From Eucalyptus grandis (Eukaryota; Streptophyta; Magnoliopsida; Myrtales; Myrtaceae): 64,000 nucleotides of DNA. The notes under the pieces were generated by a model. The model did not search any database, was not told the origin of the DNA, and saw nothing but the letters and a program-made list of their open reading frames with translations. The stretch lies in contig NC_052614.1 in the NCBI RefSeq assembly GCF_016545825.1, positions 10,806,559 through 10,870,558 on the forward strand. The letters run 5' to 3'. The number at the start of each line of letters is the position of its first letter. The first letter of the stretch is position 1. Shown here piece after piece: positions 30,948 through 42,946 of the stretch. A program made the position numbers and the translations under genes.

Positions 30948-33900
30948 TTATAGATCCGCCCTTCCTGGGTACCTTGGGAATGGGATGACGTCCCTAATGT
31001 TGTCAATACCAGTAGCGAATAGAATCATCCGTTCAAAGCCCAAACCAAATCCACAATGTTTGACAGTCCCGTATCGCCGCAGGTCAAGATACCATTCGTA
31101 TGGATCCAAGGGCAGCCCCATCTCAAGTATCCTGATAATAATGCAATTTGAGCCATTAGTCGACCTGATTTAGTTACCACTGTGCATCTAGGGTTGCAGA
31201 AACTATTACATATATGGTAAAATGACAAGGAAATGTACCTATCACGTATAACATCATAACGCTCTTCCCTTTGGCTTCCGCCAATTAATTCTCCTACCTG
31301 AATGCAACAAGTGAAAATATTAGACTTGGAAGAAAAGTACACACAATGATAAAGCCCACCAACTACTTCCCTAACAGTTGCTTTTAATCCCTAGCAGATT
31401 TTGCTAATTGTTTCTTCCCTCTTGGTCTGCAAGAGTTTCAATTGTGACTCGTAACTGATTCTCCTACCTTTGGTACGAGAACATCCATGGCGGCGACTGT
31501 CTTTGAGTCATCATTGAGCCTCATGTAGAATGCTTTAATTCCTTTTGGGTAATTGTACACAATAACGGGCTTCTGGAATTTCACCTCTGTCAAGTATCTG
31601 TGAAATTGGCCAAAACAAAGTTTAACAACCATCAGCTATCAGATAGAACACATGGAGTTTGTTTGGTACAGTTATGGCTATGCTGTGCTTTTGAAGCACA
31701 TGCATTTGAATGCATCTTTTAAAAGTGTTTCACCTTGGCTACGAATGACATTGCATTTAGCAAAAGCTACAGCAAGATTACTGTGGTTATCAAAATGGTG
31801 GAAAAGAATTATAACATTATGTAGAGTTGTAACCAACTATTATGTCCATATTATCAGAATTTTCGCAACATACCGTTGGCACTATATGATAACAATAATA
31901 ATAATCATAATAACAATATTTTGCCAATGTTATGACCTTTATTTTTATTTTTTATTATTATTGCTATTGCAAAATTTATATAGTAATGCTATTGTATCAA
32001 ATTTTGGAAAAGTGGCAAACTTTCCTTCCAGGGAAAAATATTAATGAAAATTTGAAATAAATAATGAAAAAATAGTTGAATTATTGATTATTATTAGTAT
32101 CATCATTATGGTTATTATTAGTTTCGTATTTATAATTAATATTTTTGTTTTTATTATTATAGAATCAACATATTAATCTTTTTTCTTTGTCCAAATAAAA
32201 TATTCTTAAAAAACCTAAAAGTCGTGGCATCCCAAGGCTACTAGAGGTGAACTTTCTATGAAAGCTATGAAAGTATTTTTCAGCTGCGAGGGTGTCGTCA
32301 CTATGAGATTTTTACCAAAGACTTTGAAATGCCCAAGCACTACGTTTCTCAATTGTTGCAGCTGAGAAAAACCAACCAAACACACGTAGACATGCAACTA
32401 CATACCTTTCATGCTCAGATGCTAAATCAATGCCCCATTCCACCTTATTCTCAAATTGTTTACCACCCTTCACAGAATCTACTAAAATCTCCACAGCTTC
32501 AGTGTAAGAGATACGCTCAAAGGGGGTTGAAGCAACCATTCTTAGACGATCAATGCAAGTTTTGTCAAAATTCTTGGCCATGAACTCCATATCATCAAGG
32601 CAGTTGTCCAGTAACCAGCTACACAAAAATCTCACATATGCCTCTGCACAGTTCATATCATCCTACACATGAACAGAATATAGAACCCTTTAATGTAATT
32701 AACAATTTTGAACAAAAATGGTAAAAGTAATGGGCACATCATCTTCAAAGGAAACGGACCACATTATTCCCTACTAGACATTATTTAAATTAAGATAGTA
32801 ATGTGTGGATGGTAGACTATTCATCGAAATCATAACAAAGCATTTCCAGAAATTCTTAAGCTTTGCAGATAGCATATATTACCAAGGCCAATTAGCCACT
32901 GACGTTTACATACATAGAGGACGAAATCCTCATGCTATCTTAGAGACTTGGCGTACTATCCTCTTAAATGCACCCATTACAAGAAGAAATAAACCAATGA
33001 TAAAGAAACAATAAGGAGAAACTAAACAAGAATAGATATATAAATCTCATGTAGATGCTGGAATTTGCTATATCTCAACACTTTTCAATCAGTCAGACTG
33101 AAGGACTGAGATGACTTTACCTTCAGATCTGCAAAAGCTATTTCAGGCTCCACCATCCAAAACTCTGCCAAATGCCTGGATGTATGAGACTGCTCAGCAC
33201 GGAAAGTCGGACCAAATGTGTAAACGCTACTAACAGCACATGCATAAGTCTCCACTTGCAATTGCCCAGAAACGGTCAAGAATGCTTGACGGGCGAAAAA
33301 GTCATGGTCATAATCTATCTTTCCATCCTTTTGTGGGATACCAGGTTTTAGCTTGAATCTCTCTTCCAGCTTTGAAAGTTTCTCTTTGGCCTTTGTCAGC
33401 TCAGCCACAGATGCTGTGATATCCGCCTTACTAGCTTTAGCAGATTTCAGCTGTGCAACTGCCTCTCCCTTCTCTTTTACAAGAAGCTTAGCAGCTTCAA
33501 TTTCCGCTTCAGATGGAGGAGGGTTCTTGATCAGCTCCTTCTCCGCCTTATCAGCCTCGCTTATCAGAGTTGTTACTTGAAACATTTCACCCGCACCTTC
33601 GCAGTCACTAGTGGTGATAATCGGAGTGTGTACATAGAGAAAGCCATGCTTTTGGAAGAACGTGTGAGTCGCATAAGCCAACGCATTACGGATCCGAGCC
33701 ACGGCAGAAATCTGAAAGCATCTATCATTTAGAAAAAAAATTCGGCAATGACATGAGGGAAATATCACAGTCCAAATTCCTTCCCCATTTTTGTATAATT
33801 TCTCACGGATTGAAATGAGTTAATACAGGGCATGTTCATGAGCAGACAACAACCAAAAGGCTCAATTTGTTTACATCTTTTAAGTGGATGTCAAGATGCA

Positions 33901-34659
33901 TTTGGCCTATTAAATCCTAACAATAGCTCGGATTCTGCAAAAGCGCTTTTTATCAAGGAAGCTACTCTGGTTATTTTGACAGATATCCGCCTAGATGGAC
34001 ATCAAAAACACATTCTCACCACCTTAGAACAAAGAGCAAATTGAACTTGTCCCAATCATGAACTCTTAACCAGAATTTTCACATCTTTTCACGAGCAGCA
34101 GCGGCGCGGAGCACATGAATTTAAAACGCAAATCGAAGAACGCACGCATGTTCACAAACGCACCGTGTTGGTCTTCGGCCTCAGGTGCACAACGTCCCTC
34201 AAGAACTCGAGCGTGAGCTTGGTCTTCGGCAGCGGGTACTTGGCCGGGTCGACGGGTCCGACGTGGACGACCTCCTCGACCCGGAGCTCGATCTTCTGCT
34301 TCGTCCCCTCGGGAGGGGCCTTGAGCACGCCCTCAGGGCCACGCACGTGCCGGTCGGCACCAGCAGGCCGAGATCGGCCACGGCCGAGTCGACGATGACC
34401 TGGAGGTTCATCGGGCACGAGCCGTCGTTCACCTCGAGGAAGGCGAAGGAGCCGCTCCCCTGCTTCCGGCCGGTCTTGACCCAGCCGCCCACGCGGGCCC
34501 GCTGGCCGGCGAGGCCGGAGCCGCCGTCGGGGCGGCCGAGGATGGAGCGGATCGGGACCCGGTCGGAGAACTCGTGCTTGGGGACGACGGCGAGGCGGCG
34601 TCGGCGGCGTCGGAGAGGGTGGCGGCGGCGAGCTGGGCCACCGGCGGCTGGTCCGACAT
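30948..34659 (-). CDS. Cytosolic asparaginyl-tRNA synthetase, exon 1 with two apparent one-base losses
   Basis: Six exons on the minus strand: 34659-34164, 33711-33121, 32662-32406, 31597-31468, 31297-31239 and 31131-30948. It charges tRNA-Asn with asparagine. Exon 1 carries the OB-fold anticodon-binding domain ([20 protein letters not shown]). Exon 2 holds the start of the class II core ([18 protein letters not shown]), a lysine/glutamate-rich helical insertion typical of plant cytosolic forms (WHEP-like), and motif 2 ([20 protein letters not shown]). Exons 3-6 continue to motif 3 ([15 protein letters not shown]) and the normal end RYPGRADL. Exons 2-6 are all in frame. Exon 1 starts [17 protein letters not shown] but needs one added base before VVPKHEFSD (about 34585-34600) and another near 34331-34340 (CTGAGG where CTGGAGG fits VALEGVLK). 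With both, exon 1 is 166 codons and joins exon 2 correctly. Both sites are in very GC-rich sequence, so an assembly error is likely. Intron 3 (31598-32405) is rich in ATA/TTA repeats. Confidence 0.93.
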
Positions 34660-34715
34660 TGCGTTGCCTCTTCGTGGGCGTGGCTCTCTCTGTAGGGGAT
34701 TTAGGGGATTTTGAC

Positions 34716-34726
34716 AAAAACCCTAA
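34716..34726 (-). promoter_or_regulatory. Telo-box upstream of asparaginyl-tRNA synthetase
   Basis: AAACCCTAA (34718-34726) lies about 60 bases upstream of the start codon. Telo-boxes near the transcription start are common in plant translation-related genes. Confidence 0.55.
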
Positions 34727-34779
34727 CGATTGGTTTATGGTGCTGCACCAAACCAGGATTGGGTCTCCACTGAGCATTT

Positions 34780-35540
34780 TATAGCGCCATAAAATAAAAA
34801 AGAATAAAATAAAAGAAGTTTCCCCACTACCATCTTCTTTTTAACTTAATAAAAGGAGAAAAATCAACAAGAATTTTATTTGTGTTGGTGTACTTTATGA
34901 AGATTATATTTCCAATAAACATTGGAATTTGGAATACTTTGTGTAGATTTTCATGTCTTGGAAATTTATGTATGTTAGGCTTTTTTTTTGTGGTGCTTGG
35001 ATAACGAGAAAGAACCGAAGAGTTGATTGAGAGATCATAGGGTTCCTTACTAAGTAATAATAAGCACGGATTTATGGGCAACGTCATGAAAGATTTATCA
35101 TTGGGAATTATGAAGATTAATAAGTTTTAAACTTGGACAATATCGCTCATTTGAATTTCAAGTTAATATAATTAAACTTGTTAAGTCTTTACTTGCATGT
35201 TGAATACTTCGATCTCAAGCACTTTCATGACTTGATCGAATGAGCTATTGATCAGATAGCGTCGTGCATATCAACAATGGATGTCTTGGTATGGTTTTAG
35301 TTTGATTTATTATTTTGGGGAGTGACTATTATAATGAGATAATTAGCACTTTTGGTGTTATAGATATGTGGTCAAGTTTTGTAAGTTGGTAGCATTTTGC
35401 TTGTCCAACAAGTATTTTGAGTTTGGTGTGCAGACTAAAAAAAAAATGAAAGGGAGAAAGGAAAAGAAGCAATAGATTTCTCTACAAATTTTTGAAATCA
35501 ATTGTCAAAGTGACAAGTTTCACAAAAAAATATTAAGAGT
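34780..35540. other. AT-rich intergenic stretch
   Basis: Nothing recognisable is seen apart from short T and A runs. Confidence 0.5.
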
Positions 35541-35551
35541 TAGTATTTAAT

Positions 35552-35735
35552 GATAAAAGTCTACCCACCTGTGGGCAACTTGTTCGGCTCTTAGCACTTC
35601 ATCGCAGAAGTCTTAAGGTCGAAACTCTGTAACTACTAACACGTCTTAAGTGGATGCCATGATGACGGGGTCATATGTTAGTCTCCTCCAAGGTATAGGG
35701 AGCTCGTGGTGGAATTCTCGATTATCGAAAAAAAA
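35552..35735 (+). mobile_element. Candidate degenerate SINE with target-site duplication
   Basis: A roughly 180-base unit contains a box B-like GGTCGAAACTC (about 35609-35619) and ends in an A-rich tail (35728-35735). It is flanked by TAGTATTTAAT (35541-35551) and TAATATTTAAT (35736-35746), which match at 10 of 11 positions. This is weaker evidence than for the element at 6617. Confidence 0.45.
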
Positions 35736-36041
35736 TAATATTTAATTTTCTTTCACAATAAAAAATAACAATCAAGATTTAGCTATGGACTAATTAACTT
35801 TCTAACCCAAAAAAAGAAGTCACGAATATGTCTTCTTAATATAATGAGCTACGAAATTAGTTTTAACTTGTGTTAAATCATGACGTAAATACTGTGATCA
35901 ATAAAAATCTCACAAGAATAACTTCAAATATCGGAATCTTCGGTAATTCGTCCCCTGCACGACATAATTTTTCTCATATCGTCAACAAGTATTTTATTGC
36001 AAAAATAATGGAAATTCATAAATTTCGACGAATTTATTTCA

Positions 36042-36420
36042 TTGGTTGACGAGGGGTTTTGCTTTTGGCGCATCACCCGCCGGGGAACGCGCTTTTCAAT
36101 GTCTCCCGAGAAGGGTGGAATAGCGTGGGGCGAGGCGTACGGTAAGCGCAAAGCGAAAAAGGTCGCGGGCGAATCGGAGGCGTGCTCCTCACGTGATTCG
36201 CTCGTGGGGAACATCCCCGTGTTCCCAAGCCGATCCGGTGGGCCCCGCCACGGTGCCTGCCGGAATCCGATTGCGGGGTATCTCGTGCGATCGGAATCTT
36301 CATATTTTTTAGACCCGAAAAAAAGGGAAAAGAATTTTCAAATTTTCCTTATATTCTCCTCTCTTTTTTTTTTTTCCCCAAGCGAGGAAAGGCGACTAGG
36401 AACCTTGTACCGATGTCCCC
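36042..36420. other. GC-rich island without a recognised gene
   Basis: A GC-rich block (mainly 36050-36300) sits in AT-rich DNA with open frames on both strands (to 135 codons). None resembles a known family and codon patterns look random. It contains a TCACGTGA palindrome (G-box core) at about 36189-36196. It could be an isolated promoter-like or relic sequence. Confidence 0.35.
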
Positions 36421-36422
36421 GA

Positions 36423-36740
36423 CGCCACCATGAGAAATTCTTTCATTGAATTCATCCGATCTATTATGATTAATCACATAAAACTTATGTTGGTCTCATC
36501 ATTAATTACTAATAATCAATGACTACAATAAACTTGATCAAATAACCATAAACTTACGCAAAGTTACTCTTTGCATTAGTGTGCGCCACCACTATAAATT
36601 CTTTCATCCGATCTATTATGATTAATCACGCAAATATCATGCCGATCTCATGATCAATTACTAATGACCAATGGCCACAATAAACTCGATCAAATAATCA
36701 TAGATTTACGCAAGTTTACTCCTAGCATTAGTGTGTCCCT
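36423..36740. repeat. Imperfect tandem duplication of about 160 bases
   Basis: Two units each start CGCCACCA, run through ATCCGATCTATTATGATTAA and ATTACTAAT, and end CATTAGTGTG. The first starts at 36423 and the second at about 36585. They differ by scattered substitutions and a small indel. No coding content. Confidence 0.88.
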
Positions 36741-36939
36741 ATGTTAGATTTGGTTGAAAAGCATTATTCGTAGTCCAGCTCATGGCAATCTATTATTGGC
36801 AACTTGCCTTGCACCATTTTCCACAAGTGTCTTGAGGTTCCAGCCGGTGTGCTAATCTTTTGACAGACTATGAGGGTATTTACATTACCAGTTAAGAGAT
36901 ATGTGTGGAGCCAAAAGGGTAAGGAAATGACTTTGTTGC

Positions 36940-37625
36940 GTCAGAAGATTGAGCCGCTTCAGAAACCTCGCTAACAAGTTGAAATCAGGCCTTTATTTGC
37001 TCCTAATATATACGAGTGGGTTATAGATATCCATGGACACTAGAATAGTACTTAAGAGGAAGCTCAAAATTGTCTAGATCAAAATTAAGAAGCCCCATTG
37101 AGATTGAAATACAAAATATGAAGGGCACGGTCCAACTTTGTAAGCTGGAAACACTTGAGAAGTTACTGCTGAGGTTCCTCTCCCAGTAAATGCAATTTCA
37201 CCATATCTAGTAATGAAGAAGGGTCAGCTGATTGCCGCAGGCACTCGGAGAGGCATTGTCCTTTGCAAATGAGCCATTCCAATACCGCCTTCAAAACCCC
37301 AACACAACAACAGTAATCGACCCGAAAGATAAAGCAAAAGCCCTGATAAGAAGGAATCCCCAATCCTACATTAAACCTTTTCCTGGTACCGAGCTCCCTG
37401 GATGGATAAAATGATAAAAAGACACCCCACCTTTCGGTATTTGAAGAACATAAAAACCCAAGCTCCTGACTGCCATCTTGAACGCGAGTCCCCCACTTCT
37501 TCCAAAAGCTGGTGGAGAAATCGTGCACAATCCGTGGATCATGCTTCAAGTTTCCAAATGCACGTGATTATTGTAGAGACATTGGCTACATGGCAAGAGA
37601 CATGCTCATTCAAATTCTCCTTCCT
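36940..37625 (-). repeat. Dispersed repeat, inverted copy of the VPS32 3'-flank block
   Basis: The reverse complement matches 46020-46700 and, apart from an insertion, 59000-60750. Shared landmarks include GGTGGAGAAATCGTGCACAA, CCTGACTGCCATCTTGAAC, AACAACAGTAAT and the CAGCTGATT region. An open frame of 128 codons (37163-37549) has related but shorter and frame-disrupted versions in the other copies (46206-46616, 60251-60604), so coding function is doubtful. No transposon ends were recognised. Confidence 0.82.
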
Positions 37626-38580
37626 CATATTAAAAAGTGGAAAACTATTGTTTTCCCTTTATAGAAGATTTTTCGTTGATGGACAATATTTTCTCCGACC
37701 AATTCATTTTTCATGAAATGAATACTATAAAGTCTAAAAGATGTTTTTCAAAAATCATTTTCCATGAAACAAAAGAGTCTTAATAATTGAGATTTATACT
37801 CAATTTTTTTTTTTTAATTTCATTGAAAAGCAAAATTCGCACCCTTCACCTTTTGCTTGCAAGGGACCAAGGGTCTCATGTCCCACCCAACATCCCACAA
37901 AATTTATGAAAAGACACATATAAATTTATAGAAAAATATGTCACTTGTGTCGGCACATCGCGCTTATATTCATTTTGGACACATGCAAATAAACATGCTT
38001 TTACATGTTTATATCAGAGATCATGTCTTAGATGCGTTTCACATTTTGCGTGCTTAAGCTAATAATAAACCTATTTTGGGTTTTGAAGTTTATGGCAAGA
38101 TTAATAATTATGTTGTGTCACATCAATACCTACAATTTATCCAAGATTATGGCATGTCATGAGGATGACTTGTGGTCATTTTTGTGCCACATCTATAGGT
38201 CGAGGATGCTGTTAATAACTTGATAGAGGGCTTGATTGTATCAATTGAGAGAAAAAGCCATTCAAAAAGAAGAAGAAGAGATGAGCAAGTCGCCCAAACA
38301 ATAAGCCTTGACTTGAGAATACAAACACATGCTATTCTCTCGGTGGTTAGCCGGGCATCCTCCTTGCGCCGGGCCACCTTGAGCGCAACCATCGGAAAGT
38401 AAAGTGATCGATTGCAAATGCTGTTCTCGAATATGTGAGAGAGAGAGAGAGGCAATGACAACCACTACCCAACAGCTGCCGTCGCCGACAGCGGCAACTA
38501 CTTTGCGGCAGCCACTCGAGGGCGGAACCACCGGGCGACGACGGTGATAACACCCTCAGATCAAGAGGAGAGAGAAAACT
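37626..38580. other. Intergenic region upstream of RPS30
   Basis: No gene or repeat is recognised apart from short A/T runs and a GA run at about 38438-38451. Confidence 0.45.
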
Positions 38581-38590
38581 TTAAGCATGC

Positions 38591-38740
38591 GGCCCAAAAC
38601 AACAATAATAATCACCAGAATTCAAGCAAAAGCCCAAATCAAATTCTCCCGGAGATGGGCCGAGCCCGGCTCATACTGACCAGAGGCGCCGCCCGTGCCC
38701 CAATCAATCATCTTTCACCTCCATAAAACCCAAACCCTAG
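38591..38740 (+). promoter_or_regulatory. RPS30 promoter: site II motifs and telo-box
   Basis: GGCCCA (38591-38596), TGGGCC (about 38656-38661) and the telo-box AAACCCTAG (38732-38740) lie within 250 bases upstream of the start codon. This is the same signature as at RPL31 and is usual for plant ribosomal protein genes. Confidence 0.72.
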
Positions 38741-38837
38741 TCCGATCCCCTTTCCATCCTCCTCCAGACTCGCCGAGCTCAGCCGCGCCCCGAGATCGAC
38801 CGCAGCACCGCCGCAAGTTCTCCGACATCAATCCGCC

Positions 38838-39245
<408 letters not shown>

Positions 39246-39610
39246 GCTCGCCATTGAACGCCGAGGAAGATGGTTTGGTGAAGAAGGAACGATGATGGCT
39301 CGGTTTCGATGAGTTTTGCACCCTTTTATTTTTTATTGGAAAGCTTTAAAATTTATTGTGTATGCGACTCGATTTCGGTGCTCGACCGATTGAATTTTAC
39401 TGATGATTAGTAGAGATCATGGGATTCGGTTCTTGCCATGTGTTGCTGTTCCTGTCTGATCCTTTCTTAGTTCATTGACAATTGGTTTGCACGTATCAGG
39501 ACTTTCCAATCGGTGAAACATGCTGGTTCTCTGAATTGAAATTGATAGGAGTATTTAGGCTTGATGTTGATTGAGGAATGGAGCATGCATTCATGCTTGG
39601 TTTGTGAAAT
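39246..39610. other. 3' flank of RPS30
   Basis: It probably includes the 3' untranslated region. No other feature is seen. Confidence 0.5.
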
Positions 39611-39874
39611 CTACATGAGAGAAACCATTGAATAGATTAGTACCAGTGCTGGAATTTTGTAAACTCACCTTAGGCATCGGGTGGCTGCATTTGTTATAGG
39701 GTTGGCATGCCTCTGTCATCCTTTTCTTGTTTGGCATGCTTTCTACATGAGAGAAACCATTGAATAGATTAGTACCTGTGCTGGAATTTTGTAGACTCAC
39801 TTTGGGCATCAGGCGGCTGCATTTGATAAAGGGTTGGCATGCTTCTGTCATCCATTTCTCATTCGGCATGCTTT
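39611..39874. repeat. 132-base tandem duplication downstream of RPS30
   Basis: Two units, 39611-39742 and 39743-39874, each start CTACATGAGAGAAACCATTG and contain GGTTGGCATGC and GGCATGCTTTCT. They differ at about ten positions. The 92-codon minus-strand open frame through them follows from the repeat. Confidence 0.92.
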
Positions 39875-42400
39875 CTTCATCTGGCCATCATTTCGCAATT
39901 ATACTGATATGGACTCGTGCTGATGGGAATGCCAATCCGTGTCGTTTTCTCTTGCCTATACTAGTCTTTCGTGACTGCATGTCGAATAACTCAGCTTTCA
40001 GTGTAATTTGATGCTCGGAATTGGTTCTGTACCTTCTGCTGTGCCATCTTTCTGGTCCAGACTTTTTCTCGAATATCGTCTCTTGTAGGTCATTTGAGTT
40101 ATATTTGGTTACTGATGAGCGGGGATGTGCAAGAGTCGATAACATGCCAAACACGCCTCTGAGAGAGCATCAGAGCACTTGCCTCGTATGGCAATCAATC
40201 GACACACACTACTCTCCTCTGCTGTTCTCCCCGTTCTCATGCTGAAACTTTGTCTCTCGAAAGTTTGATCTGCAAGTATGATCTGTTCATGGGTTCGAAA
40301 GTGATTCGAGACCCTCATATCAGAAATGGGCCAATGGCCAAAACAGTTAAAAGCTAGTCTTTTGAAGTTGGAGGCTTTGATACCTTGAAGCTGCGGATTT
40401 TATTTATACAAGTTGGTATTGCCATTTTAGCTCAGCTAATGTCGCGTTGTATGTGCCATGGTCGGCATGCATTTCAGTGCAGTTTGGCATCGCCATCAAC
40501 ATTGATGCCGTATTTCCGTGTTTATGTACGCGAGCTTCTACGGTTCTAGCTGAAACTCGGACTGGAATTGCTTGTGGATTGATATTTGGGATCATTATTC
40601 ACGAAGTATATGAGCATTTCTGTTGAACTAAGGGATTGTAGTTTACTTAGTATAGGCGTGTCTTTTGGTAATGCTTTCCTGCAATTCCGTTGAACTCACA
40701 ATGACTCTGAAACGATGGGTGGCTTGGCCCCTCATCATCGCGCACGCGTCTTTGCAGGAAATTTTTGAATCGACTCGACGAAAGCAATGTTTGTTCTTGT
40801 CGGATCCATCCATCTTTTCCAGGTCGATGGATTGGTGTTTAGTTCTTTATCAGTATATTTCTTTCTCAATCAGGGCGCGTTTATTTTACTGGATAATTTC
40901 GTAATGAAGGAAAATATTCTTTTAAGGAAGTCATTTTCAAGGAAGCTAGTTAATTTTGTTTAATGGTAAAGAGAAAGTGATTTCCTTATGACAATATAAG
41001 TTTCTTGATTTTCTGTCATGCAAATATCAGAAAGTCAAAAAATAATATCTTGGAAACCATTACCCTTATACAAACGTATCCCTATCTTCTGAACTTAAAA
41101 TAGAGTCAATACACGGTGGGGGACGACGGTTCCTTTTACGGCTTTATCAAGATGTTTGCGTATTCCCTTACTATCCTTTTCTGGAGACCGGCTGCGATTT
41201 GTCAGGTTTCAAATGTGGTCAGTAATTCCTGAGATTTCCCAAGTGGGGTGGCAAGCTATCTATGTTGTTGATAGCCTTAATCAGTGAGGAGTTGCTTTTG
41301 GATTGAATCCGTTGCCAATTCCTGATCAATGTTATATTTGTTCGCCGTAGATTAATTCCAAATCAAACTCGTGGATCACTTTTACAATTTTGGGGGAACG
41401 GAGACAAAATTTGGCATTTTTAGATTGGGTCGCATTCTTTCTTCATCTTCGATTGTAGTAGGAGAGTAGGAAATCTCCTTCAATAGAACTCCTCATTGCT
41501 GGATTGCAAACATGAGTATTCATCGTAGTTATCTTTCACGTGTATATATATTTGTAATTCATAAATCATATATTTGATTGGAGAAAATTGAAGAAAATAG
41601 GATCCATGGAGATATGCTATCCATGTCAAGGGGAGTGTGGCAAGACCATGATCCTCATACATACCTTGATCCCCATTAAGTTCTTACTCGGATGCCCATG
41701 TGTGGTTTGATTGTATGGTTGTGACTTGTAAGTAGATATTCATTCCAGTTATCGATTGAAATTAATATTGTCTTACAAGATAGAATCCGAAGTTATTTAA
41801 CCAATGCGGTAATCCGTATAGTAGGCTCAATCGGGTTAAAATACTTATCTCAAGTTAATTTTGGTTGTTACGAGAGATGCCATGTGAGTGAGAGTTGCCC
41901 ATATCCTAGAGGTTTTTGCAAGAGTGAGGATGCAAGTAAGACTGAAAAGTAATATTCCTGACTGAGATTGAAGGCAATTAGTTTGAGTGATATATCTTTT
42001 ATATTAAGGATTGGAATTTCGAATTTGAGCAAATATTAAAGGAGCTTCTTATGACGATGATGGTTCATAACTTTTCTCCTTTGTGTCGAGAAGAGAATTA
42101 ACATTAACATAACTCTGAAATTGTCTTATTTGAACCAAAATATCATTTTATCTAAGCTCCATTTATTTCATGAAAGGTAAATAATTTGAAGAATATTTCC
42201 TTAAAAATAATACTTTAAATTGCTCGAAATAATTAATTAATAGAAAATATTTTTGTTATCGGCCACAATAATATATACAGTAGAAAGATCATTGTAATTT
42301 CGCGGGGAGTGAAAATTAAATTATAAACGTCGAAAAAATTTAAAAGAAGAAGAGCGACCCAGATGGAACAAAACTACAGGGGGGGGCGTCAATCTCCGAG
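39875..42400. other. Intergenic region between RPS30 and VPS32
   Basis: About 2.5 kb with no supported gene, RNA or transposon. Only short scattered open frames are present. Confidence 0.5.
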
Positions 42401-42554
42401 CTGCCCGAAACCGAAACCAAGCAGAAATTGAAGTGAGGTGGCGTCCACGTGGGCTTCTGCCGACGACTCTCCACGCGGGATCCACGAAACGACGTCGTAT
42501 TAAGAGCGAAGTTAGAGATAGAGAGAGAACAAGGCGACGAAGCAAGGAAGCCTT

Positions 42555-42579
42555 GCTCTCTCTCTCTCTCTCTCTCTCT
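42555..42579. repeat. (CT)n tract in the VPS32 leader
   Basis: A nearly pure CT run about 370 bases upstream of the VPS32 start codon. The leader also has a likely intron, from a GT after TTCCGAG at about 42762 to CAG at 42902, which contains ATTGATGG-type repeats (about 42820-42870). Confidence 0.75.
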
Positions 42580-42946
42580 ATCAACACGCCTAAGCAAACC
42601 TCCATTATCATCCCTCCCCCAAAATTCAACCCTCCCCACCACCACCACTGCCGCCGCCGATTCCTCTCCACCGGCCCACCGCGTCGCGATCGCCGGATCC
42701 CAGCCTCCCGTTTTTCCGATCCCTCGGCCGGCGTCCAGCTCCGCCGTCGATCTCTTCCGAGGTTCGTGCGCGCTTTGACTCCGTCCCGCTTGTTTCCGCG
42801 GATCGATTGGGCTCCAACGGATTGATTGGCCGATTGATGGATTGATCGATTGATGGATTGATTGGTTGATTCGTTTTCTTTCTGTTGTGTTGATGCTGCG
42901 CAGGACATCGCGAGGATTGTGTTAGGGACGCGATCGATCGACAACC

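Noticed and set aside
34185..34784. 199-codon plus-strand and 192-codon minus-strand frames at the AsnRS start
   Set aside because: Both are shadows or frameshifted readings of AsnRS exon 1. The upstream ATG at 34777 lies in the promoter, and the N-terminus from 34659 matches the family.
39591..39869. 92-codon repetitive minus-strand open frame
   Set aside because: Created by the 132-base tandem duplication; no start context or homologue.
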